The position numbers and the translations under genes were made by a program. The notes beneath the pieces were generated by a model that worked only from the letters and a program-made list of their open reading frames with translations, was not told where the DNA came from and made no database searches. Shown here one piece after another: positions 34,234 to 46,800 of a stretch of DNA of 64,000 nucleotides (positions within the stretch are counted from its first letter, which is position 1; every line of letters starts with the position of its first letter). Source of the DNA: Spongilla lacustris (lineage: Eukaryota; Porifera; Demospongiae; Spongillida; Spongillidae); the NCBI GenBank assembly GCA_949361645.1, contig OX442422.1, positions 8,504,683-8,568,682 of the forward strand, read 5' to 3'.

Positions 34234-34330
34234 AATGGTTGTACTCCATTGCATCTTGCTGCAAAGGAATGTCATACTACTTGTGTGGAACATATATCTC
34301 CTTTCTACTCCTGGTATTGGACTTAATGTC
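34234..34330 (+). pseudogene. Ankyrin exon copy in inverted orientation
   Basis: The plus strand reads NGCTPLHLAAKECHTTCVEH after a CCACTCCAG acceptor, then a 4-nt insertion breaks the frame. All other ankyrin exons are on the minus strand. The neighbouring single minisatellite unit (about 34430-34460) is inverted too, so a whole exon-intron unit was flipped. Confidence 0.7.
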
Positions 34331-34487
34331 TCAGTGTTGATAGTACATGTATATGAAAGTGGAAAAGAATTGAGTTCAAATGCTACATATGGTGTGGCAT
34401 TAATTATCAGGCCTGTACATGTAGTCTGGGGCACCCTGGCTAGGGGGAGGGGCTGTGGTACCCTGACCCTTAGCAGAACAACAGCCA

Positions 34488-34575
34488 TGACCTACCAGGC
34501 CACCATACTCTTACATGACCTACCAGCCCACCATACTCTTACATGGCCTACCAGACCACCACACACCTCTATTGT
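34488..34575. repeat. Three copies of a 27-bp repeat
   Basis: Units start GACCTACCAGGCCACCATAC or close variants, separated by CTTACAT. Confidence 0.75.
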
Positions 34576-34856
34576 GATGCCCACAGGGCATTTTGTGTTG
34601 GTAAAAATGATCTACTAAAAACAGTATTCAGGTTTAAAAAAGTGTAACCACTTCAGCATGTCCTGTAGGGCTGTTCCCATACATGCACTAATTTAATGTC
34701 ATGCCCCTCCCTTCTACTGATAATGTACACATTTTAAAGACAATCAATCACCACAGATCAGTAGCACAGATTTATACTACAAACATGTTCATGTTCCAAG
34801 TACATTGCCAAACCATTAAATAATCCCTATATATGTAAACGAAAAAATTGTAATGA

Positions 34857-37800
34857 CTAGAGGAAGATTGTCTTGAATGCAGTATCCACATCAATGCCAG
34901 GAGTGGAAAGAAGATGTTCCACACAGGTAGTATTACCTTCTTTTGCAGCAAGGTGTAATGGAGTAAATCCTTTCTAAGGGTGTGCAAATTGCAGTAGTCA
35001 TTACCATGCAGTCATCGCTCATACCATGCACAACACATGTATATTAAATACTTTATTGCTCTCCTCATTCTGTACATACAACCACATGCCTGTTTAATCG
35101 ATGTCCTAATCTAGGACATTTGTCCTAGATTTATGAAGCTAAATACATCATAGCCGTTCACTTTTCAAAGCATGCAGGTAAGCTGATAAACTTTTGACTC
35201 AGCCAAATTACTCAAAATTGAATGGACTACTTTGTAAAGAGCAAGATTTAAAACTAAAACTACCAATTAGCAATAAAATATAGTGAACTGCACAATTATG
35301 TATCATGGCCAGCAGTGAAAGAAACAATTCTAACATAATCCTTGGTGATGTTGGCATGTTCTATCAGTCCATATGGAATATGAACAGTGAAAAATCCGTA
35401 TAAAGTGGCAAAATATTAAGAATGCACGCAAAATCAAAAAAGAGCCACTAAATATATATAAATGCAAATATTAATCTTAACAGGAAATGAAGGTACCTAT
35501 ATGTATGTGCTCTATTTCTGTTATGGAAAAACAATTTAATTCATCATTAACAGCAATGACTACCAGATGATACGTACAGATGGACATGTTACTGATCAAT
35601 AGTATTTGATTCTAGCAGTGAACTGTGCCAATGTGTCAAACAGTGATTTATATGAAGTGTTCTCTAATAAAACTAGACCTCACATGTATAGTCCATGTAA
35701 AGTTTGCCTTACAAAAAACGCATCCAATATATAAATTGGACTAACACATTCCATAGTCCTAGATCTACAGTAGGACAGTTACGCATCTAGATCTAGGCCA
35801 CAAGCCTGAAGATTAAAGGTTAATGAAAACCTTACTATTTCATCAAAGGCAAGAATTAAATAATGTGCTTTTGTTTCTTCCACAAATCAAAAACTGTGTA
35901 ATAATTGTCAGTATTGTATTTATTTTTGCAAACCAGCAAAATAAAGTTCTACTTTTCAAGTTGCTCATAGAGGTCCACTCACACTGTGTACATCTCACAA
36001 TATGTACGTATATCCCCCCTCACGCATACATTCAACAAATAAGTGTATCATCCACATCCCTTTGGGCATATCATTTAACCAATAGATAGAAGAGTTCACT
36101 GGCACAACAATCACAACATGTAAGAGTATGGTGGCCTGGCAGGTCACGGCTATCACATCTTGATTTTGTGAGTCATGCCATTACATCCTTTTTGGATATG
36201 GGTTGAGACTGTTTGGCTGTCCATCCACTCCAGGCAGTTGCCTACTCTCACAATGGACCTTTTGCCTGTGATGTCACGCATGAATTTTGGGGGGGGGGGG
36301 GGGGGGGGGGGGGGGGCAACTTATAAAATGACATAACTTCACCATCATAGCTCCTACATGCTTTTCCTTTTAAATTTTCATTGAGAAGTAAATTACCACA
36401 CGTTTCATATTTGTTGTATTTCATGATGGAGCACTGTAAGGGATTTGTATGCAGCGAAACATTGTGGAAGTTGCTAATGAAATATGCGCAGTCGCGCTTT
36501 TCGATTTTTTTTTGGGAGGGGGGCAACTTCCGGTAACTTGTGAGCGCTGTAACATTTGCACCGTAACTGGCGAAGGTACCTCATTTTGGAATATAGTCAG
36601 GCATTAATTTCATACTTGTTGTGTTTCTTCGTGACGTTCCTATAAGGACTTATGTTGTGTCAAACACAACCAATTAATTTGTGACGTCAGAAGGCAAAAG
36701 GTCCATTGACTATATTTATGCAGGACTATATAAGTATATATTGCATGGCCAAAACCCCAACCTGTAGCATTATGGATTACAGGAAAATAACGATTCCTTC
36801 CAGACAACTCATGAAATATTCATCAGTATATGCTGCCTATTGGTATAAGCCATTATAAACGCCCGAGACACTGACAATACCGCAGTAAGCTACAGCGCAG
36901 ATACATGGGTTTTCTAGATAGTCAATTATAATTATGAATATGATTATTTTTCTAACGTGTGGATTGTAAAGAAGCAGAGTTCAGTATTAATTAGTCAGAT
37001 TTCACGATACTAATCTAAGCGTGTTATACATTGTAACAAATACACAAAGCCATATATTATACACTTGTGGCAGTGAAAAAAATTTAGGGGAACAAGTAAA
37101 TCTTCTCTGCGATTGGTGGTATGTAGGATTGGTGGTGCGAAAAGCAAGGAAACAAGGTATATATTATATAGAGCAACTATTTCAAAAGCCTCCTGGCAGT
37201 GTAAGGTATGTGGGAGGGGATGTATGCCCTTAGGAACAGTGTGAGGGATGTAGACCTGTGCCTGGCTGACAGAATGTGAATCTTTTCTGAAATACATGAC
37301 CATACAAGGGAATCCAGTGACATATGTAGAAAATTAGAGGGGGGGGGGGGGGGGCAGGACAGAGAGTATGAACCTGATGCAGAGCCTCAGAAACTAATGC
37401 GCTTTAACTACACATTCATTAAGACATACATGGACATGGACATGGACAAGCATTGGTGCAATTCATACAGCTACTCAATGGACCAACTCACCCTATCCTT
37501 AATGTTCGCATCAATACCAGGAGTGGAAAGGAGATGTTCCACACAGGTAGTATGACCTCCCTTAGCAGCAAGGTGTAATGGAGTACGACCATACTGGAGT
37601 GGGTACAATAGTTCAGCCAATATGATGGGTATAATGTAGTACATGGTCATCAACATGAATGGTGTACACATAGCACATACATGTAGACAAGGATGTCAGC
37701 CAATACAGTGTCACCATGATGTAATGTATGTTACAGTAGATCAACGTGGCTCTCACTAATAACTATTATGGTTCTAGTATCAAAGCAACTACACACACGA

Positions 37801-40800
37801 ACTTAGCGGAGTGCAAGCCTGGATTCCCACACCAAATATATGGTTAACATTTTCAAAGACTATTAGATATCCTACAGCTGTATATTAAATGCCTCATTCA
37901 CACTTAACAATCTACAGACAACATATATACGACGCCCGTAACCGACGGCAGGAAGAGCTAGCTAGAACTGTGAATAAGCACTAGGTATCTTCCATTCTCA
38001 CAATTTCCTAAGGGCATATACATACATATACACTGGTCAAACAGTGGTTTACTGGTGTAGGGCAGGAGGCCCGTGGGTCTGCTCGGTAGCAGAGGGGTGT
38101 GTCAGCCCCTTGAAGAGCTGGAAGAGCACCCAGTGGTATGGCTGCCACTTCATCTTGGCAAACAGGCCTTGCAAGCAATTTACAGGAATCCCTGTCAAGA
38201 TCCCAACCAAAAGGGTTCAAGGAAGAATATAAGGTGGGAGGTGCCCTCAGCTGGATCACCAATACTGTCACCTTTCCTTGACCTTTATGTACGTCTATCT
38301 CTAAAGGACATGCATTCATACAGCACATTAACATTCAATCGTACCCTATCCTTAATGTTCACAGCAATACCAGGAGTGGAAAGGAGACGTTCCACACATG
38401 TAGTATGACCTCTCTTTGCAGCAAGGTGTAATGGAGTTTCACCATACTGGAGTGGGACACCATTTAAAAACATGAAGCCACTAGAGTGTACACATGTATG
38501 TGGTACCATTACAGTAAAGAGAAGAGGGTGGGGAGAACTAATCCTGGTATGTGATGTTCCCTACCTTGTAGCCTCCACCCCCTTTAATGAAAACAACGAT
38601 CCCCCTTAAGTGACCGTTAATACTGTTACATGGTGGGCATGTAGTACATCTCCTCCCACATACCTTTATTAGCACATAGATGTACATGTATCTGCTCCTA
38701 TAGGACATGCATCCGTGCAATGGACCCTTTGCATGAAAGATCGGAAGTACGATAAACGTCACGTCTGGAGTAAAAACCACAGCGGTTGCCTAGAGACATC
38801 GTGTCACGTTTGCTGACCTTTGCGTAATAAAATGGCAACGCTCGTAGTCATTCCTTCCCGCTCGGACAGTGATCCTTCGGCCGATCCAGTTCCTGGTCAA
38901 ACTATGCTGCCAACAGTAAGCTTGACCGATTCTGACATACCCGAAGCCTAATTAAATGGATGGCTTTAAAAAGGCTCTGGGTATGTCAGACTCGGTCAAA
39001 CTAACTGTTGGCAGCATAGTTTGACCAGGAACTGGATCGGCCGAAGGATCACTGTTCGAGCAGGAAGGAATGACTACGAGCGTTGCGATTTTATTACGCA
39101 AAGGTCAGCGAACGTGACACGATGTCTTTAGTCAACCGCTGTGGTTTTTACTCCAGACGTGACGTTTATCGTACTTCCGATCTTTCATGCAAAGGGTCCA
39201 TTCAAGCAGCAACATCTCAAAGGACCAGCTCACCCATTCCTTAATGTTCACATCAATACCAGGTGTGGAAAGGAGATGTTCCACATAAGTAGTATGACCT
39301 CCCTCTGCAACATAGTGTAATGGAGTACAACCATCCTGGAGTGAGTACAATAGTTCAGTCAACATGGTGGGTATAATGTAGTGCTTACATGGTCATCAAC
39401 ATGAATGGTGTTCACATAGGAAGGAATCATTAAGTTAGGGGAGGGGTGGGTTGAATAGGTTAGAGAAAAGGAGGATACTGTTCCATAACAAGGAAAGAAA
39501 GTCCACGTGAAGTGCAGAAGTTTTCCAGAACTCCAAAACCTATATAAACCCTGAATATTAGTGCTTGGAAAGTGCTCCAATAAAGCACTTTTCCAATATT
39601 CATTCATTATTTTTCTTTTCTGACAGGGGGTTATACTACTACAACTCATGAGAGAACATTTGATGCATTCGGTGGAAAATACCATATGGCAAGTGAACAG
39701 CTGGCATCAGGGGGAAGCCAACATTCATGAAAAGAATGTTTTTAATTACATGCAACACATACGGTTTTCTAATCCTGAGAATATATATGTTTAGGTATGC
39801 TTGCATATGAAATCAAAAAAAAACTAATCTTTAACATGTCCCACCAACTCAATATCTATTATATGCCTACACACACCCATGCCCTTTTGTAATCTGTGCT
39901 GATCATTGTTAGATTTTTTATGTGTGTCATTCTGCAGTTCTCTCACAAAACAAAACTCTACCAAGCAATTGTATACGTTCCTAATGTATCTCTCAGCATG
40001 CAATGGACCAACCCGCCTAGTCCTTATTCTTCACTCCAATATTAGGAGTGGGAAGGGAGACATTCATAACAAGTAGTATGGCCCTCCCATGCAGCCTAGT
40101 GTAATGGAGTATGAACATTTATTGGGTATAATAGTTCTATCAACATGGTTGGTATATTTAAAATGAAATGATGCCTAGTGATGGATTCAGTATTTGGGGA
40201 GGTAATGTAATAATACATTCATACAAGTGTGGAGAGCACTGCTAGCTTCCCCACCTATCAAATACAAAATGCAATGAAAATTTAAATTGTGGCAAAACAA
40301 TAAACAATATTCCTACAACATATTGTCTACAAAATTGCTAAATAAAGAAATAATGCTTATCGTAATTATGAATAAAGCTCTCAGAGAGAATGTTTTAAAA
40401 TCTTGTATCATAATCATACACTTTCAATTTCATTCAAATTTAAATTTTTATATCTAGTTATTTTTTATATGTATGCAGGTGTGTCTGGGAGAGCAATATT
40501 TAATGTGTATAGTACATGATGTCATGATAATGCATGGGGATGTTTTGGTAGTAGACTGTTATTACAACGGCGCTTGTCACACATACAGTATGCTGATGCA
40601 TAACTGTGCCAATAATTGATCTCATGTAACTTAAGCCTGCATTAATTCCTCCTTTTTTAATTAATCCACCATAGATATGCTATATACTACTCTAATTACC
40701 ATGGTGACCATCGGAACAACTCAGATGATGAAACAGACCTGGGAACCCCAACAACGAACCCACATCTCCCACCTGTTGCACAATAGGACCAACTTACCCT

Positions 40801-43800
40801 ATTCTTTATGTTTACATCAATACCAGGAGTGGAAAGTAGACGTTCTACACAAGTAGTATGAACTCCGCATGCAACCCAGTGTAATGGAGTATCACCGAAC
40901 TGGAGTGGGTACAATAGTTCAGTCAACATGGTGGGTACAATGTAGTACTTACATGGTCATCAACATGAATGGTGTTTACATACATGTAGGACGGAATCAT
41001 TAAGTTAGGGGAGGGGTGGGGTTGAATAGGTTAGAGAAAAGGAGGATACTGTTCCATAACAAGGAAAGAAAGTCCACGTGAAGTGCAGAAGTTTTCCAGG
41101 ACTCCAAAACCTATATAAACCCTGAATATTAGTGCTTGGAAAGTACTCCAATAAAGCACTTTTCCAATATTCATTCATTATTTTTCTTTTCTGACAGGGG
41201 GTTATACTACTACAACTCATGAGAGAACATTTGATGCATTCGGTGGAAAATACCATATGGCAAGTGAACAGCTGGCATCAGTGGGAAGCCAACATTCATG
41301 AAAAGAATGTTTTTAATTACATGCAACACATACGGTTTTCTAATCCTGAGAATATATATGTTTAGGTATGCTTGCATATGAAATCAAAAAACTAATCTTT
41401 AACATGTCCCACCAACTCAATATCTATTATATGCCTACACACACCCATGCCCTTTTGTAATCTGTGCTGATCATTGTTAGATTTTTTATGTGTGTCATTC
41501 TGCAGTTCTTTCACAAACCAAAACTCTACCAAGCAATTGTATACATTCCTAATGAATCTCTCAGCATTCAATTGACCAACCCGCCTAGTCCTTATTCTTC
41601 ACTCCAATATTAGGAGTGGGAAGGAATGGAAAGGAGACATTCATTACAAGTAGCATGACCTTCCCATGCAGCATAGTGTAATGGAGTATGAACATTTATT
41701 GGGTATAATAGTTCTATCAACATGATTGGTATATTTAAACCGAAATGACTGCTAGCTTCTCCACCTATCAAATACAAAATGCAATGAAAATTTAAATTGT
41801 GGCAAAGCCCCAAACACTTTTCAATTAAAAGGTATTCATTAATAAAATTTATTTATAAAACAATAAACAATATTCCTATATTTAGCAACATATTGTCTAC
41901 AAAATTGCTACATAAAGAAATAGTGCTTATCGTAATTATGAATAAAGCTCTTAGAGAGAATGTTTTTATGTCTTGTATCATAATCATACACTTTCAATTT
42001 CATTCAAATTTATGTATCTAGTTCTTTTTATAAGTATGCAGGTGTGTCTGGGAGAGCAATATTTAATGTGTATAGTACATGCGCATGATGTCATGATAAT
42101 GCATGGGGATGTTTTGGTAGTAGACTGTTATTACAACGGCTCTTGTCACACATACAGTATGCTGATGCATAACTGTGCCAATAATTGATCTCATGTAACT
42201 TAAGCCTGCGTTAATTCCTCCTTTTTTAATTAATCCACCATAGATATGCTATATACTACTTTAATTACCATGGTGACCATCGAAACACCTCAGATGATGA
42301 AACAGACCTGGGAACCCCAACAACGAACCCACATCTCCCACCTGTTGCACAATAGGACCAACTCACCCAATTCGTAATGTTCACATTAACACCAGGAGTG
42401 GAAAGGAGATGTTCCACACAAGTAGTATGACCTCCCTTTGCAGCATGGTGTAATGGAGTACCACTATCCTGGAGTGGGTACAATAGTTCAGTCAACATGG
42501 TGGGTACAATGTATTGTTTTCAGTGGATCACCGGTCAGGATATTAATATTAATTAACCGTAGATAATCAAAGTGTTAACGAAACCGTTAACGGATCCATG
42601 ATGAATGAATAAAACACATATCACCCTGGCCTGGACACTACTTCCATTGTATATATTGCAAGTTTGATCATTACAGTGCTAGAGGGTAAATGTCTTGAGG
42701 TCTGTAGCGAAGTTATCCTAGAAAAAAAAGGCTAACCCATACTTTATTTAATTTCACCAACAGTTACAGCAAACAGCCAACATATTTGGAACTTTCCATT
42801 CAAGATTTGCAATTTTATAAACAATTATGCACATGTACACCATACAGCTTATATTCAGCACAACGCACAGTACACATCATGTGACTCACCCAGCTACATG
42901 ACTTTATGGATACTCCACTTTCAATCAATTTTATCAATTCACCAATATCACCTCTCTGTGCAGCAGCTCCAAGTTTCAATTCATTAATCTGAAGTTTTGA
43001 ACAGGTGCAATATCAGATCCCCTTCCCCTCTTGACCATCTATTGTTAAACCACACACTGCTGACATAGCTTCCAAGGCTTTCCAATCAATGCCCCTCAGA
43101 TCATCACACGGCAAGCAGGGGTGCATGTTTATAACAAGTGCAATGATCTACGGAGCAATTTATTGGTCAACATGATACTACAGCAAGCTAATCTTACCAC
43201 GCCCACCCTAGAGATACTACAAGCTAATCTTACCACGCCCACCCTAGAGATACTACAAGCTAATCTTACCACGCCCACCCTAGAGATACTACAAGCTAAT
43301 CTTACCACGCCCACCCTAGAGATACTACAAGCTAATCTTACCACGCCCACCCTAGAGATACTACTAGCTAATCTTACCACGCCCACCCTAGAGATACTAC
43401 AAGCTAATCTTACCACGCCCACCCTAGAGATACAGCAAGCTAATCTTACCACGCCCACCCTAGAGATACTACAAGCTAATCTTACCACGCCCACCCTAGA
43501 GATACTACAAGCTAATCTTACCACGCCCACCCTAGAGATACTACAAGCTAATCTTACCACGCCCACCCTAGAGATACAGCAAGCTAATCTTACCACGCCC
43601 ACCCTAGAGATACTACAAGCTAATCTTACCACGCCCACCCTAGAGATACAAGCTAATCTTACCACGCCCACCCTAGAGATACTACAAGCTAATCTTACCA
43701 CGCCCACCCTAGAGATACTACAAGCTAATCTTACCACGCCCACCCTAGAGATACTACAAGCTAATCTTACCACGCCCACCCTAGAGATACTACAAGCTAA

Positions 43801-46800
43801 TCTTACCACGCCCACCCTAGAGATACTACAAGCTAATCTTACCACGCCCACCCTAGAGATACTACAAGCTAATCTTACCACGCCCACCCTAGAGATACAG
43901 CAAGCTAATCTTACCACGCCCACCCTAGAGACACAGCAAGCTAATCTTACCACGCCCACCCTAGAGATACAGCAAGCTAATCTTACCACGCCCACCCTAG
44001 AGATACAGCAAGCTAATCTTACCACGCCCACCCTAGAGATACAGCAAGCTAATCTTACCACGCCCACCCTAGAGATACTACAAGCTAATCTTACCACGCC
44101 CACCCTAGAGATACTACAAGCTAATCTTACCACGCCCACCCTAGAGATACTACAAGCTAATCTTACCACGCCCACCCTAGAGATACTACAAGCTAATCTT
44201 ACCACGCCCACCCTAGAGATACTACAAGCTAATCTTACCACGCCCACCCTAGAGATACTACTGCAATGATGCATAGCGCTCACATATTATGTAACGTTAC
44301 TTACATGTACACATACACAGATAAAATGGCTGCCAGACGTTTGTAGATGACTAAGGTTGCATGTGCATGAGCAAGCCACTTGATTGGTAGTGGGAGAGGA
44401 GAAAAAGGATTTTAAGAGCTCAAAAGGCAGCTCTACATTGGCTGGTACAACTGATAGATACATGGCTAGCTGATGGCTGATGCATTGACACAAGAACAGG
44501 CCCATAGCAAGGAGGAAAGAAAATTGTGGTGGCCAAAGGAGCTACATAAGTTGTGGAGTATGTTATTGCAGCTAATTTTGACAAGATCATTACATACCGG
44601 ATAAAAGCACCACTAGGTACTAGACTATAATATCTGAAGGGGTGCCACAAGATTAAGATGGTGAACATCTTGAAATGTGCCATGCCCTTTTTATATCTCA
44701 CAAAGTTAGTCATTTCATAAGATGCATTTTGGACCCTATATCGACTTATGTACTTTCTTACACATGTTCAAGAAGTAAATCACTCCGACCGCCAGCAACT
44801 AAGCAAATAACGTTTCGCCACATCTCACCAAGCCTGCAGCGCATCAAATTTGTTTAGTCTTGAATGCCATGCGCATATATGTTATTATGTACTGAGCACA
44901 TCGAGCATTGTTAATAACTAGATAAAATGGTACATGTAGCTAGTTTGTGTTTCAATCAAAATTGGTACCAATTATTATTATTTTAATTAAAATATACTGA
45001 ACCTCAACTTAGTAAGAGCCAAAACCACAGCCATCCTCTCCAGATGCTTTGTCCCTGACTATTAGCAATAGTAGGGTGCATTTATTTACCTTACTGCTGT
45101 ATTATTCTTAGCGATATTAATAATATCATTATAATAAAATATACTTTACATTAACAATTACTATTAATAATATAGTGCAGTCATAGTCCATGCTGTAGCA
45201 ATTTTTGTAGCACAGATTGTTCATACCAGAAGAGATCAGGTATGCGAAATAGGATGACCTTCCATAACAAAGCAATGCAATAGAGGATAAAGCTTCTGTT
45301 ATGAGATATGTATGGCATTGCATCAAACTTTGGATTTTTTTAATGCTATAAAAATAATAATAATAATAAACATTCTATTTTACCATGGCCACCGGATAGA
45401 TGGAATCACCAATGTAGAAGCCTTTGAAAAGTACAAAATGGGCCCAAGCAACAAATCTGGACTACATGTATGCAGGAGTACATAAGCATATTTTTACATG
45501 GCATCATGCAACATGACACGATTACATCATAGCACAGGAAATAAGGATTCCCTTTTATGGTCATGTATTTCTGTGCTGCTGTTCTCACACAAAACAAAAC
45601 TCTACCACTTGCTAATAAGTCTACATACCTCACACTGTTCCTATAAGGGCATGTACAGCCCATCCCACATGGCACATAACTATCCATTCCTGCATTTGTG
45701 CAGCTACTAAATGGACCAACTCACCTTATTCACATCAATACCAGGAATAGACAGGAAATGCTCAAAACAGGCAGTATGACTTCTCTCTGCAGCACGTTGA
45801 GTACAATTAAACTGGGAGAGAGTACAATATAGTTCAGTCAACATGGTGGGTACAATGTACACATGTACATGTAGTACATGGTCATCAACATGAAGCCATT
45901 AGTGTGTACATCATTCATTTTCATACAATACAAGTACATGTAGATCAAAGTGCCCCCCTCTCCCACCCCATTGACAGTGGCCTTCACCTAGTAGTCTACA
46001 TTTTTCATGAAAACTACAAGTGTTGGGTTAGTAGTAGAAGAAATGTAATGTGCGATGAAATTTGTCCCTAATCACTTGCCCTACCATTGTATCTCAGAAT
46101 CTCGTTCATGATCAACACAAAGTTGGCCTAATGTCTACATGTATATAAATCTTCATGAGTGGTGGACTAACCTTTTTTTAGCACGAAAGGGAATGATAAT
46201 ATACTGATTGTACTACTCTCTTTTTGTAAATTTCTCTGAGTCATAGAAATTGCACAAAGCAAAGTGCCTTACCTAACACGAAATCATATAAAACATGGCT
46301 TTTGTCTCGAAAATACTGTTCCTTTTATCAGACTAAAAATCCGACTAGAGCAAACAATGGGGAAACAGCCTCTCTACTTATATACCACATTTCGTAACAA
46401 TCTATATGCAATAGAGTATAATTGTTTACTATAAAAGATTGTAATGAAACCAAAAAGTCATGTGATTCAAACTATTTACCATGGCAAATATCTATCTAAC
46501 AAATCTGCACTGTCATATCATGCATATCAATATAAAACCAAATTGATATAAATTTACCACTGTAGGGGGAAGGGCTTTGTACAGTTCAGCAAAGACATTA
46601 CATTCCATGCTGATGTTCTCTCACAAATAACTCTACCACTTGCTCGCAGGCCTACATCCCTCACTCTGTTCCTAAGGGTATGTACATCCCCCCCCCCTCC
46701 CACATACCTTTGGTAGCACATAGATGTACATGTGTACATGTATTACTAAGGGACATGCAATACAGCACATATTTTAACAATTCAATTAACTCACAAAGTC

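Noticed and set aside
39359..41256. Duplicated minus-strand frame beginning MVFSTECIKCSLMS
   Set aside because: Conservation is explained by the recent tandem duplication; the frame lacks splice context and family motifs.
43121..44283. Open frames of over 380 codons on both strands
   Set aside because: They are produced by a 36-bp tandem repeat lacking stops, not by coding constraint.
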